Below are positions 1 to 8,331 of a stretch of 64,000 nucleotides of DNA, in pieces. The DNA comes from Actinophytocola gossypii (lineage in GTDB: Bacteria; Actinomycetota; Actinomycetes; Mycobacteriales; Pseudonocardiaceae). Every line of letters starts with the position of its first letter. Within the stretch, counting starts at the first letter, position 1. The notes under the pieces were generated by a model. The model worked only from the letters and a program-made list of their open reading frames with translations. It was not told the DNA's origin and ran no database searches. The DNA is taken from the NCBI RefSeq assembly GCF_025165815.1, contig NZ_JAFFZE010000012.1, forward strand, positions 1-64,000, read 5' to 3'. The position numbers and the translations under genes are program-made.

Positions 1-272
1 CCAAGCGTCCGCCGGCTGGACCGACGAGCAGCGCAGCCGTGAGGAACGAACGGCGAGCAGCACAGGAGGGAAGCCGGCGGGTAGCGCAGGAGCGGAGCGA
101 ACCGAAGCCACCGTGAGCGGGAGCGACCAAGCGTCCGCCGGCTGGACCGACGAGCAGCGCAGCCGTGAGGAACGAACGGCGAGCAGCACAGGAGGGAAGC
201 CGGCGGGTAGCGCAGGAGCGGAGCGAACCGAAGCCACCGTGAGCGGGAGCGACGAAGCGTCCGCCGGCTGGA
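1..272 (+). repeat. 126-bp tandem repeat at the 5' end of galT
   Basis: Two identical 126-bp units (1-126 and 127-252) are followed by a degenerate partial third unit (253 to about 272). The length is a multiple of three. The frame that leads into galT stays open through every copy and to the left window edge, so each unit could add 42 residues rich in Ser, Ala, Gly, Glu and Arg. Each unit ends with GTGAGCGGGAGCGA, giving in-frame GTG codons at 113 and 239. More copies may lie upstream, because the first unit begins exactly at the window edge. Confidence 0.95.
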
Positions 273-1360
273 GCGCTGGAGGGAAGCGAACCGTTTCCCT
301 CCTCGCCGACGGGCGGGAGATCATCTACTTCGACCTGCCCGGGGCGCCCGCGCGCACGGCGACCGACCCGCGCGAGCTGGATCCGGTGTCGACCGCGTCG
401 CAGCTTCGGCACGATCCGGTGTTGGACGAGTGGGTGGTGCTCGCCTCGCACCGGCAGAACCGGACGTTCCTGCCGCCGGCCGACGAGTGTCCGCTGTGCC
501 CCTCCACCGACGGCCGGCACACCGAGATCCCCTCGTCGGACTACGACGTGGCGGTGTTCGAGAACCGGTTCCCCAGCCTGTCCACGCACGCCGATCCGGT
601 GGACGTGCCGGGGCTGCCGGAACTCGTCGACTCGGCGCCGGGGATCGGGCGCTGCGAGGTCGTCTGCTTCACCAGCGACCACAACGCCGCCTTCGCCACC
701 CTCTCCCCCGCGCACGCCCGGCTCGTGGTGGACGCCTGGGCCGACCGCACGACCGAGCTGTCCGCGCTGCCCGGGGTCGCCCAGGTGTTCTGCTTCGAGA
801 ACCGGGGCGCCGCGATCGGGGTGACGCTGTCGCACCCGCACGGGCAGATCTACGCCTACCCGTTCGTCACCCCCAAGACCCGGCAGATGCTGGGGAACGC
901 CGCCGCGCACGCCGAGCGCACCGGGCGGAACCTGTTCGCCGACGTCCTGGCCGGGGAGCGGAAGTCCGGCGCGCGGGTGGTCGCGGCCACCGAGCACTGG
1001 ACCGCGTTCGTGCCGGCGGCGGCCCGGTGGCCGGTCGAGGTGCACCTGTACCCGCACCGCCGGGTGCCCGACATCCCGTCCCTGTCCGACGCCGAGCGCG
1101 ACGACTTCACCCACCTCTACCTCGACGTGCTGCGCCGGCTGGACGCCATGTACGACAAGCCGCTGCCCTACATCGCCGCGTGGCACCAGGCGCCGACCGG
1201 GCCCGGCCGTGAGCACGCCTACCTGCACCTGCAGCTCACCTCGATCCAGCGCTCGGCCGACAAGCTGAAGTACCTGGCCGGCTCGGAGTCGGCGATGGGT
1301 GCCTTCATCACCGACGTGCTGCCCGAGGCCGTGGCCGAACGGCTCCGCGGCATCCGGTAG
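239..1360 (+). CDS. galT: galactose-1-phosphate uridylyltransferase
   Basis: The product transfers UMP between UDP-glucose and galactose-1-phosphate in the Leloir pathway, in the cytoplasm. Visible marks are the early Arg-His-Asp-Pro segment, the CPLCPS cysteine pair that normally binds metal, the catalytic HPHGQ (in SHPHGQIYAYPF), and a C-terminal HLQL histidine motif. About 350 residues from KRTVSLLADGREI to the stop match the family. The start is uncertain. Family members usually begin close to this KRT segment, but here it is preceded in frame by the 126-bp repeat. I take the last GTG (239). GTG 113, or a start left of the window, would add repeat-encoded residues. No galK or galE is visible; the upstream genes lie outside the window. 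Confidence 0.9.
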   Translation: MSGSDEASAGWSAGGKRTVSLLADGREIIYFDLPGAPARTATDPRELDPVSTASQLRHDPVLDEWVVLASHRQNRTFLPPADECPLCPSTDGRHTEIPSSDYDVAVFENRFPSLSTHADPVDVPGLPELVDSAPGIGRCEVVCFTSDHNAAFATLSPAHARLVVDAWADRTTELSALPGVAQVFCFENRGAAIGVTLSHPHGQIYAYPFVTPKTRQMLGNAAAHAERTGRNLFADVLAGERKSGARVVAATEHWTAFVPAAARWPVEVHLYPHRRVPDIPSLSDAERDDFTHLYLDVLRRLDAMYDKPLPYIAAWHQAPTGPGREHAYLHLQLTSIQRSADKLKYLAGSESAMGAFITDVLPEAVAERLRGIR

Positions 1361-1385
1361 CGCGCCCGGCGATAAACGAAAGTTC

Positions 1386-1436
1386 TCAAGGCATAAGTAG
1401 CTACGCCTTGACCTGTCGGGAAACGCGTTCCAGAGT
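1386..1436 (+). promoter_or_regulatory. putative fds promoter with inverted repeat
   Basis: A perfect 7-bp inverted repeat, TCAAGGC (1386-1392) and GCCTTGA (1405-1411) separated by 12 bases, overlaps a TTGACC -35-like hexamer (1408-1413). A weak -10 candidate, CAGAGT (1431-1436), follows after 17 bases and lies just before the fdsG start. This would suit a regulator controlling the formate dehydrogenase operon. The binding protein is unknown. Confidence 0.45.
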
Positions 1437-1442
1437 GAGGAC

Positions 1443-1913
1443 ATGACATCCGGCGAATCGCCCGTGGCAGCGCGGGCACGATCGGCGGTCGCCGCCCACC
1501 GCGGGGAACGCGGGGCGCTGTTGCCGATCCTGCACGACCTCCAGGCCGAGTTCGGCTACGTCGACCCGGCGGTGGTGCCGGTCCTGGCCGAGGAGCTGAA
1601 CCTGTCCCGGGCCGAGGTGCACGGTGTGATCAGCTTCTACCACGACTTCCGCGAGAGTCCGGCACCCGGCACGGTCGTGCGGGTCTGCCGCGCGGAGGCC
1701 TGCCAGGCGAACGGCGCGGAGGCGCTGATGGCGCACGCCGAGCGGAACCTCGGCGACGGCGTCACCGTCCAGCAGGTGTTCTGCCTGGGCAACTGCGCTC
1801 TCGGGCCCGCGGTCGAGGTCAACGGCAAGTTGGCCGGGCGGGTCGACGCGGCCCGCTTGGACGCCCTCGTCGCGAGCGCCGATCCGTTCGAGCGTAAGGT
1901 GCATACAGTATGA
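1443..1913 (+). CDS. fdsG: NAD-dependent formate dehydrogenase gamma subunit (NuoE-like)
   Basis: This is a thioredoxin-like [2Fe-2S] subunit of 156 residues, homologous to complex I NuoE. The cluster ligands are visible as C82 and C87 (CRAEAC) and C114 and C118 (CLGNC). In FdsGBAD enzymes this subunit sits beside the flavin subunit and takes part in electron transfer within the soluble complex. It is the first gene of the fds operon. Its TGA overlaps the fdsB ATG as ATGA, indicating translational coupling. The order gamma-beta-alpha-delta distinguishes it from a complex I operon. Confidence 0.93.
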   Translation: MTSGESPVAARARSAVAAHRGERGALLPILHDLQAEFGYVDPAVVPVLAEELNLSRAEVHGVISFYHDFRESPAPGTVVRVCRAEACQANGAEALMAHAERNLGDGVTVQQVFCLGNCALGPAVEVNGKLAGRVDAARLDALVASADPFERKVHTV

Positions 1914-3490
1914 CGACGCAAACGATCGTCTATGTACCCCGCGACGCCGCGGCCCGCTCCGTCGGCGCCGACGAGGTCGCGGAACGGATCGCGGCGGCCG
2001 GCGGCGACGGCGTGCGCGTGGTGCGCACCGGCTCGCGCGGGCTGCTGTGGCTGGAACCGATGGTCGAGGTGGCCACCGACCGGGGCCGGGTGGCCTACGG
2101 CCCGGTCGCCGCGCACGAGGTCGACGGGCTGGTCGCGGCCGGCATGCTCGACGGCGCGGACACCGACCACTCCCTCGGGCTCACCGAGGACATCCCGTTC
2201 CTGCGTGACCAGCGGCGGATCACGTTCCGCCGGGTCGGCGTGGTGGATCCGCTCTCGGCCGCCGACTACGAGCGGCACGGCGGCATCGCGGGCCTGCGCA
2301 AGGCGCTCGCGATGACCCCGGAGCAGGTCGTCGAGGAGGTCACCGCGTCCGGCCTGCGCGGGCGGGGCGGTGCCGGGTTCCCGGCCGGGATCAAGTGGAA
2401 GACCGTGCTCGGCGCGACCGCAGACGTGAAGTTCGTCTGCTGCAACGCCGACGAGGGCGACAGCGGCACGTTCGCCGACCGGATGCTGATGGAGGGCGAC
2501 CCGTTCACCCTGATCGAGGGCATGGCGATCGCCGCGCACGCGGTCGGCGCGACCGAGGGTTACGTCTACGTCCGCTCCGAGTACCCGGACGCGATCGCCA
2601 CGCTGCGGCAGGCGATCGACGCCGCCTACGCGCACGGCTGGCTCGGCGAGTCGGTCCTCGGCTCGGACCTGTCGTTCGACCTGCACGTGCGGGTCGGCGC
2701 CGGCGCCTACATCTGCGGCGAGGAGACCTCCATGCTGGAGAGCCTGGAGGGCAAGCGCGGGGAGGTGCGCTCGAAGCCGCCGATCCCCGCGCTGGCCGGC
2801 CTGTTCGGGCGGCCGACCGTGGTGAACAACGTGCTCACGCTCGGCTCGGTGCCGATGATCCTGGCCGAGGGCGCGGCCGAGTTCTCCGGGTTCGGGGTCG
2901 GCCGGTCGCGCGGTACGCAGGTGTTCCAGCTCGGCGGGAACGTCGCCCGCGGCGGCATCGTCGAGGCCCCGTTCGGGATCACCCTCGGCGAGCTGGTGAA
3001 CGGGTACGGCGGCGGCACCCGTACCGGGCGGCCGGTGCGCGCGGTGCAGGTCGGCGGGCCGCTCGGCGCGTACCTGCCGGTGGACCGGTTCGACCTGCCG
3101 ATGGACTACGAGGAGTTCGCCGCGGCCGGCGCGATGGTCGGGCACGGCGGCGTGGTGGTGTTCGACGACACCGTGGACATGGCGGCGATGGCCCGGTTCG
3201 CGATGGAGTTCTGCGCCGAGGAGTCGTGCGGTAAGTGCACGCCCTGCCGGGTCGGGGCGGTGCGCGGCCGGGAGACCATCGACAAGATCCGCGCCGGCAT
3301 CGACGCTGAGGCGAACCTCGAGCTGCTCGAGGACCTGTGCGAGCTGATGACCGACGGCTCGCTGTGCGCGATGGGCGGCCTGACGCCGATGCCGGTGCGC
3401 AGCGCGGTCCAGCACTTCGGCGAGGACTTCCACCGAAGTCCGGTGCCGCTGCCCACCCCGACCTTCGGACCGAACGGGAGTGCGTCATGA
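1910..3490 (+). CDS. fdsB: NAD-dependent formate dehydrogenase beta subunit (NuoF-like)
   Basis: The 526-residue flavoprotein passes electrons from the molybdenum subunit through FMN to NAD+. An N-terminal thioredoxin-like domain without cluster cysteines (about residues 1-85) precedes the NuoF core. The core shows the nucleotide-binding GLRGRGGAGFPAG segment, the CNADEGDSGTF FMN region, and the [4Fe-4S] ligands in SCGKCTPC with a distal cysteine in SLCAMGG. The length and N-terminal extension match FdsB rather than plain NuoF. It overlaps both neighbours by ATGA. Confidence 0.94.
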   Translation: MTTQTIVYVPRDAAARSVGADEVAERIAAAGGDGVRVVRTGSRGLLWLEPMVEVATDRGRVAYGPVAAHEVDGLVAAGMLDGADTDHSLGLTEDIPFLRDQRRITFRRVGVVDPLSAADYERHGGIAGLRKALAMTPEQVVEEVTASGLRGRGGAGFPAGIKWKTVLGATADVKFVCCNADEGDSGTFADRMLMEGDPFTLIEGMAIAAHAVGATEGYVYVRSEYPDAIATLRQAIDAAYAHGWLGESVLGSDLSFDLHVRVGAGAYICGEETSMLESLEGKRGEVRSKPPIPALAGLFGRPTVVNNVLTLGSVPMILAEGAAEFSGFGVGRSRGTQVFQLGGNVARGGIVEAPFGITLGELVNGYGGGTRTGRPVRAVQVGGPLGAYLPVDRFDLPMDYEEFAAAGAMVGHGGVVVFDDTVDMAAMARFAMEFCAEESCGKCTPCRVGAVRGRETIDKIRAGIDAEANLELLEDLCELMTDGSLCAMGGLTPMPVRSAVQHFGEDFHRSPVPLPTPTFGPNGSAS

Positions 3491-6306
3491 GTCTGTTGAA
3501 GGAACCCGATCTGGGGACGCCGGGCCGCAAGGGTGAGCCGACCGTCGAGGTGGAGATCGACGGCGTCGGGGTCGCCGTGCCGGAGGGCACGTCGGTGATG
3601 CGCGCGGCGGCGCTGGCGGGGGTGGACGTGCCGAAACTGTGCGCCACCGACTCGTTGGAGCCGTTCGGCTCGTGTCGGTTGTGTCTGGTCGAAGTGGACG
3701 GTGTGAAGGGCACGCCCGCGTCCTGCACCACGCCGGTGCGGCCGGGGATGACCGTGCGGACCCAGACGCCGAAGCTGGCGAAGCTGCGGCGCGGCGTGAT
3801 GGAGCTCTACATCTCCGACCACCCGCTGGACTGCCTGACCTGCTCGGCCAACGGCGACTGCGAGCTGCAGGACATGGCCGGCGTGACCGGGCTGCGGGAC
3901 GTGCGCTACGGCGTCGGCGAGGGCGAGCACCACCTGGACGCGCCGACCGACACGTCCAACCCGTACTTCGACTTCGACGCCAGCAAGTGCATCGCGTGCT
4001 CGCGGTGCGTGCGCGCCTGCAACGAGGTGCAGGGCACGTTCGCGCTGACCATCTCCGGCCGCGGCTTCGACTCGCACGTCTCCCCCGGCCAGGACCAGCC
4101 GTTCATGGACTCGGAGTGCGTGTCCTGCGGCGCGTGCGTGCAGGCCTGCCCGACCGCGACGCTGCAGGAGAAGTCCGTCGTCGACCTCGGGATGCCGAAC
4201 CGCACGGTGCTCACCACCTGTGCGTACTGCGGCGTCGGCTGCTCGTTCAAGGCCGAGCTGCGCGGCGACGAGGTCGTCCGGATGGTGCCGTACAAGGACG
4301 GCGGCGCCAACGAGGGCCACTCGTGCGTCAAGGGCCGGTTCGCGTTCGGCTACGCCTCCCACCCCGACCGCCAGCTCAACCCGATGGTGCGGGACACGAT
4401 CGCCGACGAGTGGCGGGAGGTCTCCTGGGAGGAGGCCATCTCGACCGTCGCGACCCGGATGCGGGACATCCAGGAGCGGCACGGCACCGGCGCGATCGGC
4501 GGCATCACCTCCTCGCGGTGCACCGACGAGGAGGTGTACGTGGTGCAGAAGATGGTGCGGGCGGCGTTCGGCAACAACAACGTCGACACCTGCGCAAGGG
4601 TGTGCCACTCCCCCACCGGCTACGGCCTCAAGCAGACGTTCGGCACCTCGGCCGGTACCCAGGACTTCAAGTCGGTGGCCGAGTCCGACGTGATCATGGT
4701 GATCGGCGCGAACCCGACCGACGCGCACCCGGTGTTCGCCTCCCGGATGAAGCGCCGGCTGCGCGAGGGCGCGAAGCTGATCGTCATCGACCCGCGCCGG
4801 ATCGACCTGGTGCGCTCCCCGCACGTCGAGGCCCAGCACCACCTCACGCTGGCACCCGGTACGAACGTGGCGATCGTGAACGCGCTCGCGCACGTGGTGG
4901 TCACCGAGGGCCTGGTCGCCGAGGACTTCGTCGCCGACCGGTGCGAGGACTTCGACGAGTGGCGGGAGTTCATCGCCCGGCCGGAGAACTCGCCGGAGGC
5001 GCTGGCGGAGGTCACCGGCGTGCCGGCGGCCGAGGTGCGCGCGGCGGCCCGGCTGTACGCGGCCGGCCCGAACTCGGCGATCTACTACGGCCTCGGGGTC
5101 ACCGAGCACAGCCAGGGCTCCACGATGGTGATGGGCATGGCGAACCTGGCCATGGCCACCGGCAACGTCGGCCGGGACGGCGTCGGTGTGAACCCGTTGC
5201 GCGGCCAGAACAACGTGCAGGGCAGCTGCGACATGGGCTCGTTCCCGCACGAGCTGCCCGGCTACCGGCACGTGGCCGACGAGAACGTGCGCGACATCTA
5301 CGAGAAGCTGTGGGGCACGCCGATCCTGCCCGAGCCGGGCCTGCGGATCCCGAACATGTTCGACGCGGCGATCGACGGCAGCTTCCGGGCGCTGTTCGTG
5401 CAGGGCGAGGACATCGCGCAGTCCGACCCGAACACCCAGCACGTGCACAAGGCGCTGGAGTCGCTGGAGCTCGTGGTGGTGCAGGACCTGTTCCTCAACG
5501 AGACGGCCAAGTTCGCGCACGTGTTCCTGCCCGGCACGTCGTTCCTGGAGAAGGACGGCACGTTCATCAACGCCGAGCGGCGGATCAACCGGGTGCGCCC
5601 GGTGATGCGGCCGAAGACCGGCAAGCACGAGTGGGAGATCGTCTGCGAGATCGCGCAGGCGATGGGCTACCCGATGACCTACGAGAACACCAGCCAGATC
5701 ATGGACGAGATCGCGCTGACCACGCCGACGTTCAGCGGGGTGTCTTTCGAGCTGCTGGACCGGGTCGGCAGCGTGCAGTGGCCGTGCAACGAGAACGCGC
5801 CGCTCGGCACGCCGATCATGCACGAGGAGACGTTCGTGCGCGGCAAGGGCCGGTTCATGCCGACGGTGTACGTGCCGACGAAGGAGCGCAGCACCAGGAA
5901 GTTCCCGCTGATCCTGACCACGGGCCGGATCCTGTCCCAGTACAACGTGGGCGCCCAGACCAGGCGGACGGCGAACGTGGCCTGGCACCCGGAGGACGTG
6001 CTGGAGATCCACCCGCACGACGCCGAGGTCCGCGGCATCACCGAGGGCGCCATGGTGTCGCTGGCGTCCCGGGTCGGCCAGACGTCGCTGCGGGCGAAGC
6101 TGTCCGACCGGATGCCGGTGGGCGTGGTCTACACGACGTTCCACCACCCGGTCACCGGCGCGAACGTGGTCACCACCGAGCACTCCGACTGGGCGACGAA
6201 CTGCCCGGAGTACAAGGTGACCGCGGTCCAGGTCGGCCTTCTGTCGGTCACGGCGCCGACCGAGGAACGGGCGGAACGGGCCCCGGTCCCGGTGGCGGGG
6301 AACTGA
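3487..6306 (+). CDS. fdsA: formate dehydrogenase alpha subunit, molybdopterin (Cys-type)
   Basis: The catalytic subunit (939 residues) oxidises formate to CO2 at a bis-molybdopterin-guanine-dinucleotide centre. In order there is an N-terminal plant-type [2Fe-2S] domain (GSCRLCLVEV), a His-ligated cluster motif (HPLDCLTCSANGDC), two ferredoxin [4Fe-4S] motifs (CIACSRCVRAC and CVSCGACVQAC), the proximal cluster CAYCGVGC, and the molybdopterin domains. The metal ligand is Cys373 in TCARVCHSP, where E. coli FdhF has selenocysteine, so no Sec machinery is needed. The ATG at 3487 overlaps the fdsB stop. In-frame codons upstream lie inside fdsB and are rejected. Confidence 0.95.
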   Translation: MSLLKEPDLGTPGRKGEPTVEVEIDGVGVAVPEGTSVMRAAALAGVDVPKLCATDSLEPFGSCRLCLVEVDGVKGTPASCTTPVRPGMTVRTQTPKLAKLRRGVMELYISDHPLDCLTCSANGDCELQDMAGVTGLRDVRYGVGEGEHHLDAPTDTSNPYFDFDASKCIACSRCVRACNEVQGTFALTISGRGFDSHVSPGQDQPFMDSECVSCGACVQACPTATLQEKSVVDLGMPNRTVLTTCAYCGVGCSFKAELRGDEVVRMVPYKDGGANEGHSCVKGRFAFGYASHPDRQLNPMVRDTIADEWREVSWEEAISTVATRMRDIQERHGTGAIGGITSSRCTDEEVYVVQKMVRAAFGNNNVDTCARVCHSPTGYGLKQTFGTSAGTQDFKSVAESDVIMVIGANPTDAHPVFASRMKRRLREGAKLIVIDPRRIDLVRSPHVEAQHHLTLAPGTNVAIVNALAHVVVTEGLVAEDFVADRCEDFDEWREFIARPENSPEALAEVTGVPAAEVRAAARLYAAGPNSAIYYGLGVTEHSQGSTMVMGMANLAMATGNVGRDGVGVNPLRGQNNVQGSCDMGSFPHELPGYRHVADENVRDIYEKLWGTPILPEPGLRIPNMFDAAIDGSFRALFVQGEDIAQSDPNTQHVHKALESLELVVVQDLFLNETAKFAHVFLPGTSFLEKDGTFINAERRINRVRPVMRPKTGKHEWEIVCEIAQAMGYPMTYENTSQIMDEIALTTPTFSGVSFELLDRVGSVQWPCNENAPLGTPIMHEETFVRGKGRFMPTVYVPTKERSTRKFPLILTTGRILSQYNVGAQTRRTANVAWHPEDVLEIHPHDAEVRGITEGAMVSLASRVGQTSLRAKLSDRMPVGVVYTTFHHPVTGANVVTTEHSDWATNCPEYKVTAVQVGLLSVTAPTEERAERAPVPVAGN

Positions 6307-6307
6307 C

Positions 6308-6526
6308 ATGTCGACGCTCCCACCACACGTGCGGCTGGCCAACGAGATCGCCGACCAGGTACGGCACCTCGACCCGGACGAGGCGGCGGCGTTCATCGCC
6401 AACCACCTGCGCTCGTTCTGGGAACGGCGGATGCTGCACGCGCTGCTCACCCACGTCGACGCGGGCGGCGCCGACCTCGACCCACTGGCCGCCGCGGCCG
6501 CCGCCCGCCTCCGACAACCGGCCTGA
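6308..6526 (+). CDS. fdsD: formate dehydrogenase delta subunit
   Basis: This 72-residue helical protein starts one base after the fdsA stop. It carries the family pattern VRLANEIADQVRHLD followed by HLRSFWERRM. FdsD proteins are needed for assembly or activity of FdsGBA-type formate dehydrogenases. The sulfurtransferase chaperone usually encoded between fdsA and fdsD (fdsC/fdhD) is absent here and is presumably elsewhere in the genome. The C-terminus is Ala-rich. Confidence 0.9.
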   Translation: MSTLPPHVRLANEIADQVRHLDPDEAAAFIANHLRSFWERRMLHALLTHVDAGGADLDPLAAAAAARLRQPA

Positions 6527-6612
6527 CAACTCGTACATCGCGGACCTGAAGGAGTACACCGAGCTGCCCGGCCTCGTCTTCACCGACCCGCTCACGCACG
6601 CTCGCGCACTCG

Positions 6613-6930
6613 ATGGCCGACGCACAGGACGACGTGCACCAGGATCTGGTCTGGGACCAGCGGGCACTGGTCGCCGCCGACCTGGTCACCGACGAGCGGG
6701 TGGCCGAGGCGGGGGTGCCGCTCTCGGTGGCCGGACTGTACCCGTCGCTGCACCTGAACCTGAGCGAGTGCCACCGCAAGCTCGGTGATCTCGACCAGGC
6801 CCGCGAGCACCTCCGGCGGGCGGAGGCCACCGTCGACGCCCTCGGCGACGACGAGTACGGGCAGCTGATCAGGCGGGGCATGGCCGAGATCGCCGACCGG
6901 CTGGACTCGGCTCAGCGGATCATCCGGTAG
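6613..6930 (+). CDS. small TPR-like hypothetical protein
   Basis: The 105-residue product contains a helical repeat-like segment (SLHLNLSECHRKLGDLDQAREHLRRAE) resembling a tetratricopeptide pair. I recall similar short actinobacterial proteins with the FYPSLHLNL-type motif, but no defined function. The last 19 bases overlap the converging gene on the other strand. Between fdsD and this start (6527-6612), another frame reads a protein-like segment (ADLKEYTELPGLVFTDPL) that I cannot assign. It may be a remnant or a misplaced N-terminus. Confidence 0.6.
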   Translation: MADAQDDVHQDLVWDQRALVAADLVTDERVAEAGVPLSVAGLYPSLHLNLSECHRKLGDLDQAREHLRRAEATVDALGDDEYGQLIRRGMAEIADRLDSAQRIIR

Positions 6931-7598
6931 AAGCCGGGAAGAGCACGCAGCTCGTTGCGCTTCAACGTGCCTCGTACGACGCGGTGAAAACTCGGTCTCA
7001 GTAGTTGGTTCAGCAGGAAGCGCGGCGGGTTGGAACGCAGCCGCACGTAGTTCACCAGTGCGAACTCCGATCCGTCGTCGATCGGGCGGAGTGCCGTCGA
7101 GTTGTCGACGCCGATCGTCGAGGTGTACCAGTCCGTCAGGCCGAGCCAGGCCTCGACCGGATCGGCGTCGCCGGCCGAGGTGAAGTGGTTGAACAGGATG
7201 ACCGCGTCCTCGGTTGCCTCCTCGTCCGGCTCCGTGTCGCCGATGCGCGCGGCGTTCGATCCGGCGAGCAGCTCGGTCCCGCCGAGCGCTCTGACCGGGT
7301 CGCTGTCGCGAACCCCTGCCAGGTCGTCGACCCGGGTGGTCCGGATCAGCATGGCCAGATCGTGCCGGGGAGCGCCCGACAACGGCGGGACGAGGTGCGT
7401 TCGAAAAACCCGCGTCGAGTGCACGTCCGGTCGGTGTTCGAGTTCCCGGGCCGCCTCGACCAGGTGAGTCGCCGCTCGCCGGCGGGACTCCGACTGGTGG
7501 TACAGGGGTGCTTTCTGGGGCTCGTCCACGTGCAGGCCGAGGTAGAGGAAGCCGTACGGCTCCGGCTCGACCAAGGGGAGCGGAGCACGAGTGCCCAT
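6912..7598 (-). CDS. hypothetical protein divergent from tetR
   Basis: I do not recognise a defined family for this 228-residue protein. It has no signal peptide or membrane segment. The ATG at 7598 is chosen because GGAGG lies six bases upstream; an earlier in-frame codon lacks this. The sequence is mixed, with two segments that could be beta-alpha-beta units (YGFLYLGLHV near the N-terminus and AVILFNHF in the middle), which would fit a dimeric alpha/beta-barrel or EthD-like fold. That is a guess. It is transcribed away from the TetR gene across two operator palindromes, so it is the likely target of that repressor. Confidence 0.7.
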   Translation of the reverse strand: MGTRAPLPLVEPEPYGFLYLGLHVDEPQKAPLYHQSESRRRAATHLVEAARELEHRPDVHSTRVFRTHLVPPLSGAPRHDLAMLIRTTRVDDLAGVRDSDPVRALGGTELLAGSNAARIGDTEPDEEATEDAVILFNHFTSAGDADPVEAWLGLTDWYTSTIGVDNSTALRPIDDGSEFALVNYVRLRSNPPRFLLNQLLRPSFHRVVRGTLKRNELRALPGFYRMIR

Positions 7599-7616
7599 GG
7601 TTCCTCCAAACGCCGC

Positions 7617-7660
7617 TGAGTGAGTACCCACTCAACATAACATGGGTGAGTACTCACCCA
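7617..7660. promoter_or_regulatory. two TetR operator palindromes
   Basis: Two 18-bp sites lie between the divergent genes: TGAGTGAGTACCCACTCA (7617-7634, one mismatched pair) and TGGGTGAGTACTCACCCA (7643-7660, perfect). Both share a GTGAGTAC-like core, and their centres are 26 bp apart, close to 2.5 helical turns. The second site ends 15 bp before the tetR GTG, so both directions could be repressed together. Confidence 0.85.
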
Positions 7661-7674
7661 GCTAAGCTCGTGGC

Positions 7675-8331
7675 GTGGACCCCAAGGCACCGATGCGCGA
7701 CCGCATCGTCACGGCGGCGTTGGAATGCATGCGCGAACGGGGCGTCGGCGGCACGACGACCAGGAGCGTCGCTCGACGTGCCGGCGTCTCCGAAGGCAGC
7801 ATCTACAACCACTTCGCCAATCGATCGGAGCTGATCGTGGAGGCGTTCGGGCTGGCCACGGAGGCGATCCGCGGCCGCGCCAGGGAGCTCGAGCACCTGG
7901 TCGGCACGGGCTCCGTGGAGGAGAACCTGGTGACACTCATGGCGGCGGTCATCGACTTCTTCCGGGAGATCGCGCCCATCGTGGGTTCGATCGTCGGTGA
8001 TCCCGAACTCAGGTCCTGGTTCACCGAGGGGAAGGTGCCGGGCCAGGAGGGCGGGCCCCTGACTCCGTTGACCGGCGTCGTCGAGGTCAGCGGATACCTC
8101 GAACACGAACACGAGGCAGGACGCCTGCCCGGCCGTGGGCCGTGGGTGGTGTGCGCGTCCATGATCATCGGCGCCTGCCTGCACTACGTGTACCTGGAAC
8201 TGCTGTCACCAGCCGGCATCGCCGGCCTGCGCCCGGACGACGAGACCTCTCCCCTCGCACATTCACGCGCGGTGGTGCGAGCGCTGTTCGACGCGCACCA
8301 GGAGCCGGGTCATCGGCGCGGGCGGTCGTAG
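7675..8331 (+). CDS. TetR family transcriptional regulator
   Basis: The 218-residue protein has an N-terminal helix-turn-helix (about residues 8-55, ending SEGSIYNHFANRSELI) and a helical ligand-binding domain. It most likely binds the two palindromes just upstream and represses itself and the divergent gene. The inducer is unknown. The GTG at 7675 gives a normal N-terminus right at the HTH domain. Its 3' end overlaps the converging reductase-like gene by 22 bp. Confidence 0.9.
   Translation: MDPKAPMRDRIVTAALECMRERGVGGTTTRSVARRAGVSEGSIYNHFANRSELIVEAFGLATEAIRGRARELEHLVGTGSVEENLVTLMAAVIDFFREIAPIVGSIVGDPELRSWFTEGKVPGQEGGPLTPLTGVVEVSGYLEHEHEAGRLPGRGPWVVCASMIIGACLHYVYLELLSPAGIAGLRPDDETSPLAHSRAVVRALFDAHQEPGHRRGRS

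Noticed and set aside
1637-3433. 598-residue minus-strand frame opposite fdsG/fdsB
   Set aside because: The composition is typical of antisense reading of GC-rich genes, and the plus-strand genes have clear motifs.
3106-6450. Very long minus-strand open frame opposite fdsB/fdsA
   Set aside because: It is Arg/His/Val-rich with no domain, and it mirrors the codon bias of the well-defined fds genes. It is a high-GC shadow frame.
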